Below, in pieces: positions 28,535 through 37,664 of a stretch of 64,000 nucleotides of DNA (position 1 is its first letter; each line of letters begins with the position of its first letter). The notes below the pieces were generated by a model. The model had not been told where the DNA came from and ran no database searches. It worked only from the letters and a program-made list of their open reading frames with translations. Made by a program: the position numbers and the translations under genes. This stretch comes from an uncultured Oscillospiraceae bacterium. GTDB lineage: Bacteria > Bacillota > Clostridia > Oscillospirales > Acutalibacteraceae. Location of the stretch: positions 111,057 through 175,056 of the forward strand of contig UQKB01000002.1 of assembly GCA_900541565.1 (NCBI GenBank). Direction: 5' to 3'.

Positions 28535-29630
28535 AATTTAACCTCATGGGAACGACTAAAAATAAAAAGCTGTCACCCTGCACCGGAACAATCTTCATAG
28601 GCGTAAGCGGACCGTTAAACTGTAAATTTACAATATCTGTGTCGGCATTTCGCAGGGCGTCCAGTAAATAGCGGTTATTAAAACCAATTTCTACTTCTTC
28701 GCCTGACACCGTTGTTTTTATCACATCATTTGCTTTTCCGATTGCGGTAGAACAGGAAAGCTTTATGGAATCTTCCGTTACAGTAAAGCGGATCGGACTT
28801 TGTATTTTTTCCGACGTAAGAAGCGACATTCTTTCCACACTGTTTATCATTTCCCTGGTACCCACAGGCGCCTGCGTTTTATTTTCTTTTGGAATGGTGG
28901 ATTTATAATCCAAAAAAGTTCCTTCAATCAGCCTTGTAAAGACAGAATACTGTTCTATATGAAAAATAGCATGCCGCTGCCCAAGGATAATTTCCGTATT
29001 CTCTTCTTCTTCGCTAACAAGCTTCAAAATTTCTGAAAGGGCTTTCCCCGGTACAACAAAACGGCTGTTTTCTTCACAGTCGATTGGTTCCTTTCGTAAA
29101 GCCATCCTATATCCGTCAACCGATACAATTCTGATAATTTTGTCTTCGATATCAAACAACGATCCAGTATAAATTGGCTTTGAAATATTATCAGAAATGG
29201 CAAACAAAGTTTGCTTGATCATATTTTTCAGCAAACCGCTTTGAATGGTGAGCGTATCCGTTTTTTCAAAGGAGGGAATTTCCGGATATTCTGCAGAAGA
29301 AATCCCGACGATTCTGTACTCTGCCTGTCCGCTAAAAATATAGGTAATCAGCCTGTCGTCCGTTTCGATATGTACGTTTTCTTCAGGAAGCCTGCGGACA
29401 ATATCACCCAAAAGTTTTGCACTTACTACAATTTCCCCTTCTGTAATAACGTCTGCATCTATGACTGTTGTGATTCCTATTTCCAGATCATACCCGCATA
29501 AAGTAATCTGATTTTTATAGGCTTTTATTAAGATCCCTTCCAAAGCAGGAAGAGACGTTTTAGAGGAAACTGCCCTTTGTACGTTTGTAACAGCTTCCGC
29601 CAGCTTTGACTGGGAGCAGTTGAGTTTCAT
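28524..29630 (-). CDS. dnaN: DNA polymerase III beta subunit (sliding clamp)
   Basis: Ring-shaped processivity factor of replication. The 368 residues begin MKLNCSQSKLAEAVTNVQRAVSSKTSLPALEGI and end VVPMRLNYEN, as in typical DnaN; three clamp domains are present by length and pattern. The ATG at 29630 is chosen because GAGGGATG precedes it; the frame extends 13 codons further without a site. It is separated from dnaA by the origin region. Confidence 0.97.
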   Translation of the reverse strand: MKLNCSQSKLAEAVTNVQRAVSSKTSLPALEGILIKAYKNQITLCGYDLEIGITTVIDADVITEGEIVVSAKLLGDIVRRLPEENVHIETDDRLITYIFSGQAEYRIVGISSAEYPEIPSFEKTDTLTIQSGLLKNMIKQTLFAISDNISKPIYTGSLFDIEDKIIRIVSVDGYRMALRKEPIDCEENSRFVVPGKALSEILKLVSEEEENTEIILGQRHAIFHIEQYSVFTRLIEGTFLDYKSTIPKENKTQAPVGTREMINSVERMSLLTSEKIQSPIRFTVTEDSIKLSCSTAIGKANDVIKTTVSGEEVEIGFNNRYLLDALRNADTDIVNLQFNGPLTPMKIVPVQGDSFLFLVVPMRLNYEN

Positions 29631-29877
29631 AAAATCATCCCTCTTCTCATTTTTTATAAAAAGAAACAAAAGAATTCTATATAATTTTAGTAGTAGTAGT
29701 AGGGGCTGTGAAAATGTGGAATAGTAAAGAAAACTTCATAAAACAGGCAAAAATTTACACAAGTACAATGTTAGAAATCTGTGTACACTGTGTTGAAAAA
29801 TTTTTATATTTTTTTACTTTTCCACATTTTGTGAAAAGCTGTGGAGTGAATGTGAAAAAATATGTGAAAAAAGGTTT
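29631..29877. other. Origin of replication (oriC), dnaA-dnaN intergenic part
   Basis: An AT-rich stretch followed by five consecutive TAG triplets (29688-29702), GGGC, then adjacent DnaA-box-like 9-mers TGTGAAAAT (29707-29715) and TGTGGAATA (29715-29723). This order (triplets, short GC block, boxes) matches the DnaA-trio unwinding element described in Bacillus subtilis. A second group nearer dnaA holds TTTTCCACA (29817-29825), TGTGAAAAG (29829-29837), TGTGGAGTG (29839-29847) and two TGTGAAAAA (29850-29858, 29862-29870). Gene order and the strand switch around dnaA agree with an origin here. Confidence 0.88.
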
Positions 29878-31197
29878 TTATCTGTCGCGGATATTTTTAA
29901 TAATATCTTCTATGGTTTCTTTTACTTTGCTGTCTTTGTTCATATTTTTTTCCACCTGCTGGATCGTATATACAATTGTGGAATAATGTCTGCCTCCAAA
30001 TTCGTTTCCGATTTGAATCATGGAAAGATGCGTCAGTTCTCTGACAATATAAATTGCAATATGGCGTGCGTTTGAAAGGTTTGCCCTGCGGTTTTTTATG
30101 GAACGAATGTCTTCGCTTTTCACGCCAAAGGTTCTTGACACTTCGTCAATAATTTTTTCTACTGTAAGTTCCGGCGGCGCTTCGTTGTTTAAAATGTCGG
30201 ATATAGACTCCTGTGCGCCGGAGATAGTAGGTTTTTCCCCGTTTAAAAGGTTTTTTGCTTTAATTTTCTGTACGACGCCTTCCAGCTGGCGTATATTTGT
30301 TTTTAATTTTGTGGCAATGTATTCACATACCTCGTCAGGAATGTTGATTTCCAAAAGTTCCGCTTTTCTTTTGATAATGGCAATTCTTGTTTCAAGGTCC
30401 GGCGGCTGAATATCTGCAATTAATCCCCATTCAAAACGGGTGCGCAGCCTTTCCTCCAGCGTTTTTATTTCTTTTGGGGGTCTGTCCGATGTTAGAACAA
30501 TCTGCTTTTTGCTTTCGTACAGTGTGTTGAATGTGTGGAAAAATTCTTCCTGGGTAGATTCTTTTCCGCCTATAAATTGTACGTCGTCTACTAAAAGTAC
30601 ATCGGCGTTTCTGTATTTTTGCCGGAATTCTTTTGTTTTTGCCATTTGGATCGATTCGATCAGTTCGTTTGCAAAATCGTCGCCTTTTACGTATAGGATG
30701 TTCATATTGCTGTGCGTTTTTTTGATTTCGGTTCCAATTGCATATAGAAGGTGTGTTTTTCCAAGACCGGAATGCCCGTAAATAAACAAAGGATTGTATG
30801 CGCCCGCCGGGTTTGTTGCGACTGCAAGAGAAGCTGCGTGTGCAAATTTGTTGGAGGAGCCTACAATGAATGTGGAAAATGTATATTCATAATCTGAATG
30901 CATGATCTTTTCGTTTTCCGGCTCCTGGCTTTTGCTTTTGATTTCCTCCGGGACGGTCAGGCGGATTTCTATGGAAGATCCAAACACGGCGTCAAAGGCT
31001 TCTTGTAGAAGCGTAAGATAGCAGCGCGTCAGCGTTTGCCTATGAAATTCGTTCGGTGTGAGTAAAATGGCTTCTCCTGAATCAAAGTTAAGTGTTAAGG
31101 GCTCAATTCTGCTGATCCAGGTTTTATATGCAACGTCTGTGATTCTGGTTTTACAATAATCACAGATCACATCCCAAGCTTCATTAAAGGATTCCAT
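29878..31197 (-). CDS. dnaA: Chromosomal replication initiator DnaA
   Basis: AAA+ initiator that binds DnaA boxes and melts oriC. The 439 residues have the N-terminal domain I (EAWDVICDYCKTRI), a short linker, the ATPase core with Walker A GHSGLGKTHLL and Walker B VLLVDDVQFI, and the C-terminal DNA-binding domain with GNEFGGRHYSTIVY. It starts at an ATG 3' of AAGGAGAG. Transcribed from the promoter at 31318-31346 through a leader of about 115 bases. Confidence 0.98.
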   Translation of the reverse strand: MESFNEAWDVICDYCKTRITDVAYKTWISRIEPLTLNFDSGEAILLTPNEFHRQTLTRCYLTLLQEAFDAVFGSSIEIRLTVPEEIKSKSQEPENEKIMHSDYEYTFSTFIVGSSNKFAHAASLAVATNPAGAYNPLFIYGHSGLGKTHLLYAIGTEIKKTHSNMNILYVKGDDFANELIESIQMAKTKEFRQKYRNADVLLVDDVQFIGGKESTQEEFFHTFNTLYESKKQIVLTSDRPPKEIKTLEERLRTRFEWGLIADIQPPDLETRIAIIKRKAELLEINIPDEVCEYIATKLKTNIRQLEGVVQKIKAKNLLNGEKPTISGAQESISDILNNEAPPELTVEKIIDEVSRTFGVKSEDIRSIKNRRANLSNARHIAIYIVRELTHLSMIQIGNEFGGRHYSTIVYTIQQVEKNMNKDSKVKETIEDIIKNIRDR

Positions 31198-31529
31198 GGT
31201 GATTCTCTCCTTATCTAAAAATTTTTAAACGCAAGAGGTCAGGAGATTCAAAAAATCATATAGTATGTATATTTTTACTTATAATATATAAAATCCCGCT
31301 CTTTCATTATCTGTATTATTCTATCACAAATTGGTCTTCTTTTCAAACTTTTTATTGAAAAAAATTGTAAGCTTCATATATGCCAGTAAAATAAGAAAAA
31401 GCATGCTATTTATACTGCATAAAGTAAGGAAAAAACAAAAAAAACACAAGATATGGTATAAGGCAAAAAGACTGCTTTTAGAGCCGGCAGTTTCTTTGTT
31501 TTTATACTTAAAAAAATAAAAAATTTTTA
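31198..31529. other. AT-rich divergent gap between dnaA and rpmH
   Basis: Apart from the dnaA promoter and the rpmH promoter just beyond its end I find no gene. In Bacillus subtilis the upstream part of a bipartite oriC lies in this position, but only weak DnaA-box-like matches (such as CTATCACA near 31322) are seen, so the main origin function seems to lie on the dnaN side. Confidence 0.6.
31318..31346 (-). promoter_or_regulatory. Promoter of dnaA
   Basis: On the minus strand TTGAAA (31346-31341), 17 bases, TAGAAT (31323-31318). Confidence 0.75.
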
Positions 31530-31558
31530 TTGACGATTTATGTTAATTACGTTATAAT
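31530..31558 (+). promoter_or_regulatory. Promoter of rpmH
   Basis: TTGACG (31530-31535), 17 bases, TATAAT (31553-31558), about 35 bases before the rpmH ATG. Confidence 0.9.
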
Positions 31559-31598
31559 GCTATATTGCAAGGTTAATACCCGAAAGGAGGGCTTTTTT

Positions 31599-31733
31599 AT
31601 GTTGAGGACATATCAGCCTAAAAAGCTTCACAGAAAAAAGGAGCATGGTTTTAGAAAAAGAATGTCTGACAGAAACGGGCGGAAGGTGCTTGCCCGCAGG
31701 CGTGCAAAAGGCAGAAAAAGGTTGTCTTACTAA
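31599..31733 (+). CDS. rpmH: 50S ribosomal protein L34
   Basis: A 44-residue, Arg/Lys-rich protein, [20 protein letters not shown]..., matching L34 over its full length and ending [23 protein letters not shown] precedes the ATG. First of the conserved rpmH-rnpA-yidD-yidC-jag-mnmE-mnmG-rsmG run that leaves the origin on the plus strand. Confidence 0.98.
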   Translation: MLRTYQPKKLHRKKEHGFRKRMSDRNGRKVLARRRAKGRKRLSY

Positions 31734-31738
31734 GATTG

Positions 31739-31765
31739 AGACCACTGAAATGTGGTCTTTATTTT
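31739..31765 (+). terminator. Hairpin terminator or attenuator between rpmH and rnpA
   Basis: AGACCAC / GTGGTCT stem (31739-31758) with a six-base loop, then TTATTTTT. It would reduce rnpA transcription relative to rpmH. Confidence 0.75.
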
Positions 31766-31828
31766 TGTAAGAAGCATGTGTGTTTTTCATGTGAAAAATG
31801 GCTTGGCTTTTAGACGGGATGATAACGT

Positions 31829-32164
31829 ATGGGAAGTATGGAAACGTTAAAGGAAAATAAGGATTTTAAGCGTCTTTATAATAGAGGAAAATCGTTTATT
31901 TCTCCCGTCGTCGTAACGTATGTTATGAAGAACAGGCTGCAGGGCATAAGGTATGGAATCACAACAAGCAAAAAAACAGGCAAAGCTGTACAGCGCAACC
32001 GTTCCAGAAGAGTGATACGGGCAGCTTACACACAGCTACTACCGCAGATTAAAGCGGGGTACGATTTTGTGTTTGTCGCAAGAGTAAAAACATCACACGT
32101 AAAAAGCACAGAAATATTGCGCTGTATGAGAAAACAGCTGGAAGAGGCGGGAGTTTTAAAATGA
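31829..32164 (+). CDS. rnpA: Ribonuclease P protein component
   Basis: Protein cofactor of RNase P, which matures tRNA 5' ends. The 111 residues contain [14 protein letters not shown] and the conserved basic helix [15 protein letters not shown], and end with a [14 protein letters not shown] helix. The ATG at 31829 gives an extra MGS before [13 protein letters not shown] 31838 is a possible alternative, but the only site near it would be too close. Overlaps yidD by four bases. Confidence 0.96.
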   Translation: MGSMETLKENKDFKRLYNRGKSFISPVVVTYVMKNRLQGIRYGITTSKKTGKAVQRNRSRRVIRAAYTQLLPQIKAGYDFVFVARVKTSHVKSTEILRCMRKQLEEAGVLK

Positions 32165-32397
32165 AGCGCCCGCTTATTTGGCTTATAAAATTTTATAAAA
32201 AAGCAATTTCGCCGCATACAAGGCCAAGCTGTAAGTACTATCCCACCTGTTCCCAATATGGGCTGGAGGCTATTGAACGGTTTGGGGCGTTAAAGGGCGG
32301 ATGCATGACGATCTGGAGAATATTGCGTTGTAACCCCTTTTCAAAAGGTGGATATGACCCTGTTCCCGAAAAGAAAAAAGGGTTGAAAAGTAAATAA
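32161..32397 (+). CDS. yidD: Membrane protein insertion efficiency factor YidD
   Basis: A 78-residue protein with the family core [20 protein letters not shown] and [18 protein letters not shown], typical of YidD, which helps YidC insert proteins. Its ATG overlaps the rnpA stop (ATGA). The position between rnpA and yidC is universal. Confidence 0.97.
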   Translation: MKRPLIWLIKFYKKAISPHTRPSCKYYPTCSQYGLEAIERFGALKGGCMTIWRILRCNPFSKGGYDPVPEKKKGLKSK

Positions 32398-32413
32398 GGA
32401 GGTCTGCGCAATT

Positions 32414-33391
32414 ATGGATATATTTAACATGATAGGAAGCCTGTTTGGCTATGTGCTCTGGTTTTGTTTTATGCTGGTGCACGATTACGGAATTGCAATT
32501 ATCCTGTTTACACTGTTTTTAAAAATTATATTGTTTCCCACAGCGATCAAGCAGCAAAAGTCTATGGCTGCAAACGCCCGTCTTGCTGCAAAGCAGCGTG
32601 AGCTGCAGAAAAAATATGGAAACGACAAGGCAAAGCTTAATGAAGAAGTAAGCAAGCTTTATCAAAAAGAGGGCGTAAACCCCATGGGGGGCTGTCTGTC
32701 TTCCCTGCTTCCCATGCTTTTGCTGTTGGGTGTTTATTATGCGGTCATTAACCCTCTTACAAATACCATGCATATTGCTTCTGAAACCGTTACAAAAGCG
32801 GTCAGTTATTTAAATACACTGCCCGGGATTGGAACTTCCTTTAATAATTTTTATGGGCAGATCGATATTATCAAGCTTGCGCAGACACCGCAGGGAACAA
32901 CGTATTTAAGCGGGTTTTTTGATGCAAATACAATTGACCAGATCAAAGACTTTGGCCAGGGCTTTCATTCTTTTGGACTGGATCTTCTTGGAAGGCCCAA
33001 TGAGGGATTTACCATTTTGCTGATTATTCCCATTCTTTGTCTGGTTACCTCTATTTTGGCGCAGTATTTTACAATGAAGCTGCAGGGTACGGCACAGATG
33101 CAGCAGGGCTGTATGAAGTATATGCTTCTTCTTATGCCGCTTGTGAGCGCGTATATTGCATATACGGTTCCCGCAGCGGTTGGTTTTTACTGGATTGTTT
33201 CGACTGTTTTAGGCTTTTTGCAGACTGTCATTTTGCAAAATTTTTACAGTGCAAATATAATGGGAGCCAAAGCGGAAGCACAAAGGGTAGCTTTGCTTGA
33301 GCTGGAAGAAGCAAAGGTAAAATACAGCTATAATCCGAAATTTGAAAATAAGGGAATCCAGCAGAAGAAAAAACAGGGGAAAAAGAAGTAA
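32414..33391 (+). CDS. yidC: Membrane protein insertase YidC/SpoIIIJ
   Basis: A 325-residue insertase with the conserved cytoplasmic hairpin RELQKKYGNDKAKLNEE after the first core helix, followed by the helices containing GCLSSLLPMLLLLGVYY and the YWIVSTVLGFLQT segment, and a basic tail. No lipobox is visible at the N-terminus, unlike many Gram-positive YidC. Starts behind AAGGAGG, 16 bases after yidD. Confidence 0.97.
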   Translation: MDIFNMIGSLFGYVLWFCFMLVHDYGIAIILFTLFLKIILFPTAIKQQKSMAANARLAAKQRELQKKYGNDKAKLNEEVSKLYQKEGVNPMGGCLSSLLPMLLLLGVYYAVINPLTNTMHIASETVTKAVSYLNTLPGIGTSFNNFYGQIDIIKLAQTPQGTTYLSGFFDANTIDQIKDFGQGFHSFGLDLLGRPNEGFTILLIIPILCLVTSILAQYFTMKLQGTAQMQQGCMKYMLLLMPLVSAYIAYTVPAAVGFYWIVSTVLGFLQTVILQNFYSANIMGAKAEAQRVALLELEEAKVKYSYNPKFENKGIQQKKKQGKKK

Positions 33392-33486
33392 ATGGCGACT
33401 GTACAGCGTTTTTTGCAGTTGTATGCGGTTATATAGAAGAAAGCCATTACTTTTTATAGAAGAAGTAGCAATTTATGGGGGTGTAA

Positions 33487-34338
33487 ATGTTGTTAAAAGA
33501 AGCAATTGGAACAGGTGAAACAATTGTTGAAGCGCAAGAAGACGCCTGCAGGCAGCTTGGCGTAGAAACACATGAAGCAAATTTTGACGTACTGCAAATG
33601 CCGGAAAAAAAGAAATTTGGTATTTTTGGGGGAAGTCCTGCAAAGGTTCGCGCATTTTTGGAAGTTTCCCCTGCACAAAGCGCAGCGGATTATTTAAAAC
33701 GTATATTGACCTGTATGGGATTTAACGATGTAACGATGGAAATACAAGAGATAGAAGGCGGTGCGAAGATTAACCTTTCCAGTGAAGATATAAGCCTTAT
33801 TATTGGGAAAAGAGGCGAAACGCTCGATGCGCTGCAATATCTTACCGGGTTGGTGGCAAATCATATAGATAACGCCTATTATAGAATTACCATTGATACG
33901 GGCAATTATCGCGAAAAGCGTGAAAAAACGCTGGAAATACTGGGAAGAAGAATGGCATTTAAGGCTATAAAAACAGGGAAAAACGTCCCTCTGGAGCCAA
34001 TGAATCCCTATGAGCGGCGCATTATCCATACAGCGGTACAAAAAGTAAACGGTGCAATTTCCTGGTCGGAAGGTGAAAATATAGACCGCCATGTGGTGAT
34101 TGGTTTGGATCCTAATGCAAAGCCCTATCGCCGCAGAAACGGTGGGTATAACAACAGATCCCGGGGCGGACAAAAAAAGCGTTATAACGACGGATATAAC
34201 CGAAGCGGTAATCGTAATACCTATACGGCCGGACATGCACAGGACAACCAGGTACAAAAAAGAGCGCCAATTAACGACGGCGGGAATTTTTCCCTTTACG
34301 GAAAGATCGAGACAAAAAAAGAAAAAGAATCTATATAA
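33487..34338 (+). CDS. jag: RNA-binding protein Jag/KhpB
   Basis: A 283-residue protein with the N-terminal Jag domain (ETIVEAQEDACRQLG and KKKFGIFGGSPAKVR), a KH domain (ISLIIGKRGETLDALQYL) and an R3H domain (LEPMNPYERRIIHTAV), followed by an unusually long low-complexity tail rich in Arg, Gly, Asn and Tyr (about residues 200-270). KhpB homologues bind mRNAs and affect cell elongation and sporulation. GGGGGTG precedes the ATG. Confidence 0.95.
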   Translation: MLLKEAIGTGETIVEAQEDACRQLGVETHEANFDVLQMPEKKKFGIFGGSPAKVRAFLEVSPAQSAADYLKRILTCMGFNDVTMEIQEIEGGAKINLSSEDISLIIGKRGETLDALQYLTGLVANHIDNAYYRITIDTGNYREKREKTLEILGRRMAFKAIKTGKNVPLEPMNPYERRIIHTAVQKVNGAISWSEGENIDRHVVIGLDPNAKPYRRRNGGYNNRSRGGQKKRYNDGYNRSGNRNTYTAGHAQDNQVQKRAPINDGGNFSLYGKIETKKEKESI

Positions 34339-34340
34339 AC

Positions 34341-34373
34341 TTTTTGGGGGCTGCACCATGCAGCCCCCAAAAA
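34341..34373. repeat. 15-bp stem-loop between jag and mnmE without a T run
   Basis: TTTTTGGGGGCTGCA (34341-34355), loop CCA, perfect complement (34359-34373). The A-rich 3' arm is not followed by T on either strand, so it is not a textbook intrinsic terminator; mRNA processing or partial attenuation is more likely. Confidence 0.8.
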
Positions 34374-34409
34374 AATAGCAAGCAATAACAGGTAAGGGAT
34401 TTGTATAAA

Positions 34410-35771
34410 ATGGATACCATTGCAGCAATTTCCACTGCGCAGGGAGCGGGTGGCATTGGCGTAATTAGAATATCTGGAAAGCAGGCAATTCAAATTGCAG
34501 ACGCGGTTTTTCGGCCTATATCGGGCAAAGCCCTTATAGAGCAAAAGGGTTACACGGCCGCGTTTGGGCACATATATGGCGGCAATGAAAAAATTGACGA
34601 AGGAATTGCGCTGGTTTTCAGGGCTCCACACAGCTATACGGGTGAAGATGTGGTAGAGCTTTCCTGTCATGGAGGAATTTATCTTACAAAGCGTGTTTTA
34701 CGCGCTGTATTTCAGGCGGGAGCAATACCTGCGCAGGCGGGCGAATTTACAAAAAGAGCCTTTTTAAATGGAAAAATGGACCTAACCCAAGCAGAATCTG
34801 TCATGGATCTGATCGGTGCGAAAGGAAAACATGCGGCCAGAGCCGCTTTGTCCTGTAAAGAAGGCTCTCTTAGAAAAAAAATAGACGCAGTTTGCACACA
34901 ATTAACAGAGACGGCCGCGCATTTGTCCGCATGGGCGGATTATCCGGAGGAGGATATTCCGGAACTTTCCAGCAGTTTGCTTACACAAAATCTGAAGGAA
35001 AGCCAAAGCGCCCTGCAAACGCTGCTTTCTGGGTATGATACGGGAAAAGTGGTGCGTGAAGGGGTGGATACGCTTATTGTTGGAAAGCCCAACGTAGGAA
35101 AATCCACATTGATGAACCTGCTTTCCGGCTGCGAACGGTCGATCGTTACAGATATTCCCGGCACAACCAGAGATATTGTAGAAGAAACCGTGCTGCTGGG
35201 AAATACAATTTTGCGCTTATCCGACACAGCCGGCCTGCGCGATACAGATAATCCAATTGAAAAAATTGGAGTAGATAAGGCAAAAGAACGCATAAAAAGC
35301 TGTGGTCTGGTTTTGGCGGTTTTTGACGGCTCTTCCCCGTTGGAAAAGGACGATCGGGCTATGCTGGACCTGCTTTGCGATGCGCCCGCTGTGGCCGTGG
35401 TCAACAAGGCGGACAAGGGCCATCAAATTGACACGGCGTATATTGCGCAGAAGGTAAAGGCGCTTGTGCATGTTTCCGCTGCTAAGGGGCAGGGAATACA
35501 GGCGCTTACAGACGCGGTGGAAGCCGTAACAGGCACAAAGGATTTTGACCCTTCACAGGCAATCTTGGCAACGGAGCGGCAAAGGGCGGCGGTGGAAAAA
35601 GCGCTTTGTGCGCTTGAAGAGGCTATCGGTGCGCTGCAGGCCGGCTTTACGCTTGATGCGGTTACGGTATCGTTGGAGGACGCTATAAGTGCACTGCTTA
35701 CCTTGACAGGCAAGCGTGTAAGCGAAGCAGTTGTCGAAACGGTTTTTTCAAGATTTTGTGTTGGAAAGTAA
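34410..35771 (+). CDS. mnmE: tRNA modification GTPase MnmE
   Basis: Works with MnmG to make 5-carboxymethylaminomethyl uridine at tRNA wobble position 34. The 453 residues have the N-terminal tetrahydrofolate-binding domain (DTIAAISTAQGAGGIGVIRI), a central G domain (GKPNVGKSTLMNLL, DIPGTTRDI, NKADK) inserted in the helical domain, and the C-terminal FCVGK motif. The ATG at 34410 gives the usual family start MDTIAAIST. Confidence 0.97.
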   Translation: MDTIAAISTAQGAGGIGVIRISGKQAIQIADAVFRPISGKALIEQKGYTAAFGHIYGGNEKIDEGIALVFRAPHSYTGEDVVELSCHGGIYLTKRVLRAVFQAGAIPAQAGEFTKRAFLNGKMDLTQAESVMDLIGAKGKHAARAALSCKEGSLRKKIDAVCTQLTETAAHLSAWADYPEEDIPELSSSLLTQNLKESQSALQTLLSGYDTGKVVREGVDTLIVGKPNVGKSTLMNLLSGCERSIVTDIPGTTRDIVEETVLLGNTILRLSDTAGLRDTDNPIEKIGVDKAKERIKSCGLVLAVFDGSSPLEKDDRAMLDLLCDAPAVAVVNKADKGHQIDTAYIAQKVKALVHVSAAKGQGIQALTDAVEAVTGTKDFDPSQAILATERQRAAVEKALCALEEAIGALQAGFTLDAVTVSLEDAISALLTLTGKRVSEAVVETVFSRFCVGK

Positions 35772-35786
35772 GAAGGGGGGCTTTAT

Positions 35787-37664
35787 ATGCAATATAAAGC
35801 GGGCGATTACGACGTAGCGGTAATCGGCGCAGGCCACGCTGGGATAGAGGCAGGCCTTGCCGCGGCAAGGCTTGGTTGTAAAACGATTGTTTTTACCATC
35901 AATTTGGATGCCGTGGGGAACTGCCCGTGCAATCCGTCGATAGGCGGCACGGCAAAAGGCCACTTGGTAAGGGAAATTGACGCGCTGGGCGGGGAAATGG
36001 GAAAAACCGCAGACGCATGCTTTTTGCAGATGCGCATGCTCAACCGTGGAAAAGGCCCTGCGGTACATTCTTTGCGCGCGCAGATTGATCGCAGAAAATA
36101 CAGCGATACCATGAAGCATAAGCTTGAGTTGCAGAAAAATTTGGAGCTAAAGCAGGCAGAGGTTGTAAATCTTACACGTGACAAGAACCTTTGGCTGATA
36201 GAAACCCGCATGCAGGCACTCTTTTCCTGCAAAACAGTGATTCTTGCAACCGGCACGTATCTTGGCGGACGTATTTTTATTGGAGATGTTTCCTATGAAA
36301 GTGGCCCGGACGGTATGTTCCCTGCGGCGTTTTTAGGGCGCGCCCTGAAGGAGCTGGGGCTGCCGCTGCGCCGTTTTAAAACCGGAACGCCGGCAAGGGT
36401 ACTTAAAAGCAGTATAGATTTTACAGGATTGGAAGAGCAGCCCGGAGACGATCCACCCGAGCCGTTTTCCTATGATACGGAGCATATGGGACAAAATAAA
36501 GTGCTTTGCCATATCGCCTGGACAAACAGCAGAACAAAAGAGATTATTATGGAAAACCTGCACCGTTCCCCGCTGTACGGCGGAAAAATAGAAGGCGTAG
36601 GACCGCGCTATTGTCCAAGCATTGAAGACAAAATGGTCCGCTTTGCCGATAAGCCGCGCCACCAGCTGTTTATTGAGCCATGCGGGCAGAATACGGAAGA
36701 AATGTATCTGCAGGGGATGTCCTCTTCCCTGCCGGAAGACGTACAACTGGCATTTTATCATTCGATTCAGGGCTTGGAGCATGCGGTGATTATGCGCCCT
36801 GCATATGCAATAGAATATGACTGTGTGGATCCGCTGTACATGAACGCGACGCTGGAGTTTTGCAACTTTCCAGGGCTTTACGGCGCCGGACAATTTAACG
36901 GAAGCTCCGGCTATGAAGAGGCGGCCGCGCAAGGGCTGATTGCCGGAATTAACGCAGCAAGAAAGGTACAGGGAAAGGCGCCGTTTGTTTTGGACCGGGC
37001 CAGTTCCTATATTGGAACATTAATTGACGACCTGGTAACAAAAGGTACTTTGGAGCCTTACAGGATGATGACGTCGCGCTCAGAATACAGGCTGCTTTTA
37101 CGGCAGGATAATGCAGATGTGCGTTTAACACCGCTTGGCAGAAGGATTGGCTTAATTGGCGACGAAAGGTGGCGGCGCTTTAAGGAAAAGAAACGGCAAA
37201 AGGAGCAGGAACGAAAGCGCTTGAAGGAAACGGTGATTTCCCCTTCAAAAGAGGTAAACGAGCTGCTTGTTTCATGTGAAACAACACCCATTACAACAGG
37301 GGTGCGTTTCATTGATCTGCTGCGCCGGCCGCAGTTAAGCTATCAAAAGCTGACGCCGATCGACCCTACACGGCCTTTGCTGGAGCAGAATATATTTGAA
37401 CAAATAGAGATAGAAGTAAAGTATGAAGGTTATATTAAACGGCAGATGGCGCAGACGGAACAAATGCGTAGGATGGAAAATAAAAAGCTCCCTGCAGGCA
37501 CAGACTACCGTACGCTTGCTGGGTTGCGTCTGGAAGCACAGGAAAAGCTCAACCAGGTGCGGCCTGAAAATATTGGACAGGCATCGCGCATCAGTGGGGT
37601 AAGTCCCGCTGATATTTCCGTTCTTATCATATGGCTTTCACAGAGAAAGGAAGATCAGGCATGA
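35787..37664 (+). CDS. mnmG: tRNA modification enzyme MnmG (GidA)
   Basis: FAD-dependent partner of MnmE. The 625 residues begin with the dinucleotide-binding motif VIGAGHAGIEAGLAAARLG, followed by CNPSIGGTAKGHLVREIDALGG and the C-terminal helical domain ending ISVLIIWLSQR. GGGGGG-type site just upstream of ATG 35787. The gene carries an embedded parS site near its 3' third, and its stop overlaps the rsmG start. Confidence 0.98.
   Translation: MQYKAGDYDVAVIGAGHAGIEAGLAAARLGCKTIVFTINLDAVGNCPCNPSIGGTAKGHLVREIDALGGEMGKTADACFLQMRMLNRGKGPAVHSLRAQIDRRKYSDTMKHKLELQKNLELKQAEVVNLTRDKNLWLIETRMQALFSCKTVILATGTYLGGRIFIGDVSYESGPDGMFPAAFLGRALKELGLPLRRFKTGTPARVLKSSIDFTGLEEQPGDDPPEPFSYDTEHMGQNKVLCHIAWTNSRTKEIIMENLHRSPLYGGKIEGVGPRYCPSIEDKMVRFADKPRHQLFIEPCGQNTEEMYLQGMSSSLPEDVQLAFYHSIQGLEHAVIMRPAYAIEYDCVDPLYMNATLEFCNFPGLYGAGQFNGSSGYEEAAAQGLIAGINAARKVQGKAPFVLDRASSYIGTLIDDLVTKGTLEPYRMMTSRSEYRLLLRQDNADVRLTPLGRRIGLIGDERWRRFKEKKRQKEQERKRLKETVISPSKEVNELLVSCETTPITTGVRFIDLLRRPQLSYQKLTPIDPTRPLLEQNIFEQIEIEVKYEGYIKRQMAQTEQMRRMENKKLPAGTDYRTLAGLRLEAQEKLNQVRPENIGQASRISGVSPADISVLIIWLSQRKEDQA
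37268..37283. promoter_or_regulatory. parS centromere site within mnmG
   Basis: TGTTTCATGTGAAACA differs from the Bacillus-type consensus TGTTTCACGTGAAACA at a single base. It would be bound by the ParB encoded at 40450, about 7.5 kb from oriC. A parS-type site inside the mnmG/rsmG region is frequent in Firmicutes. Confidence 0.9.

Noticed and set aside
31331-31519. 62-codon plus-strand frame between dnaA and rpmH
   Set aside because: Low-complexity Lys/Phe/Leu-rich translation of AT-rich DNA overlapping the dnaA promoter; no ribosome binding site.
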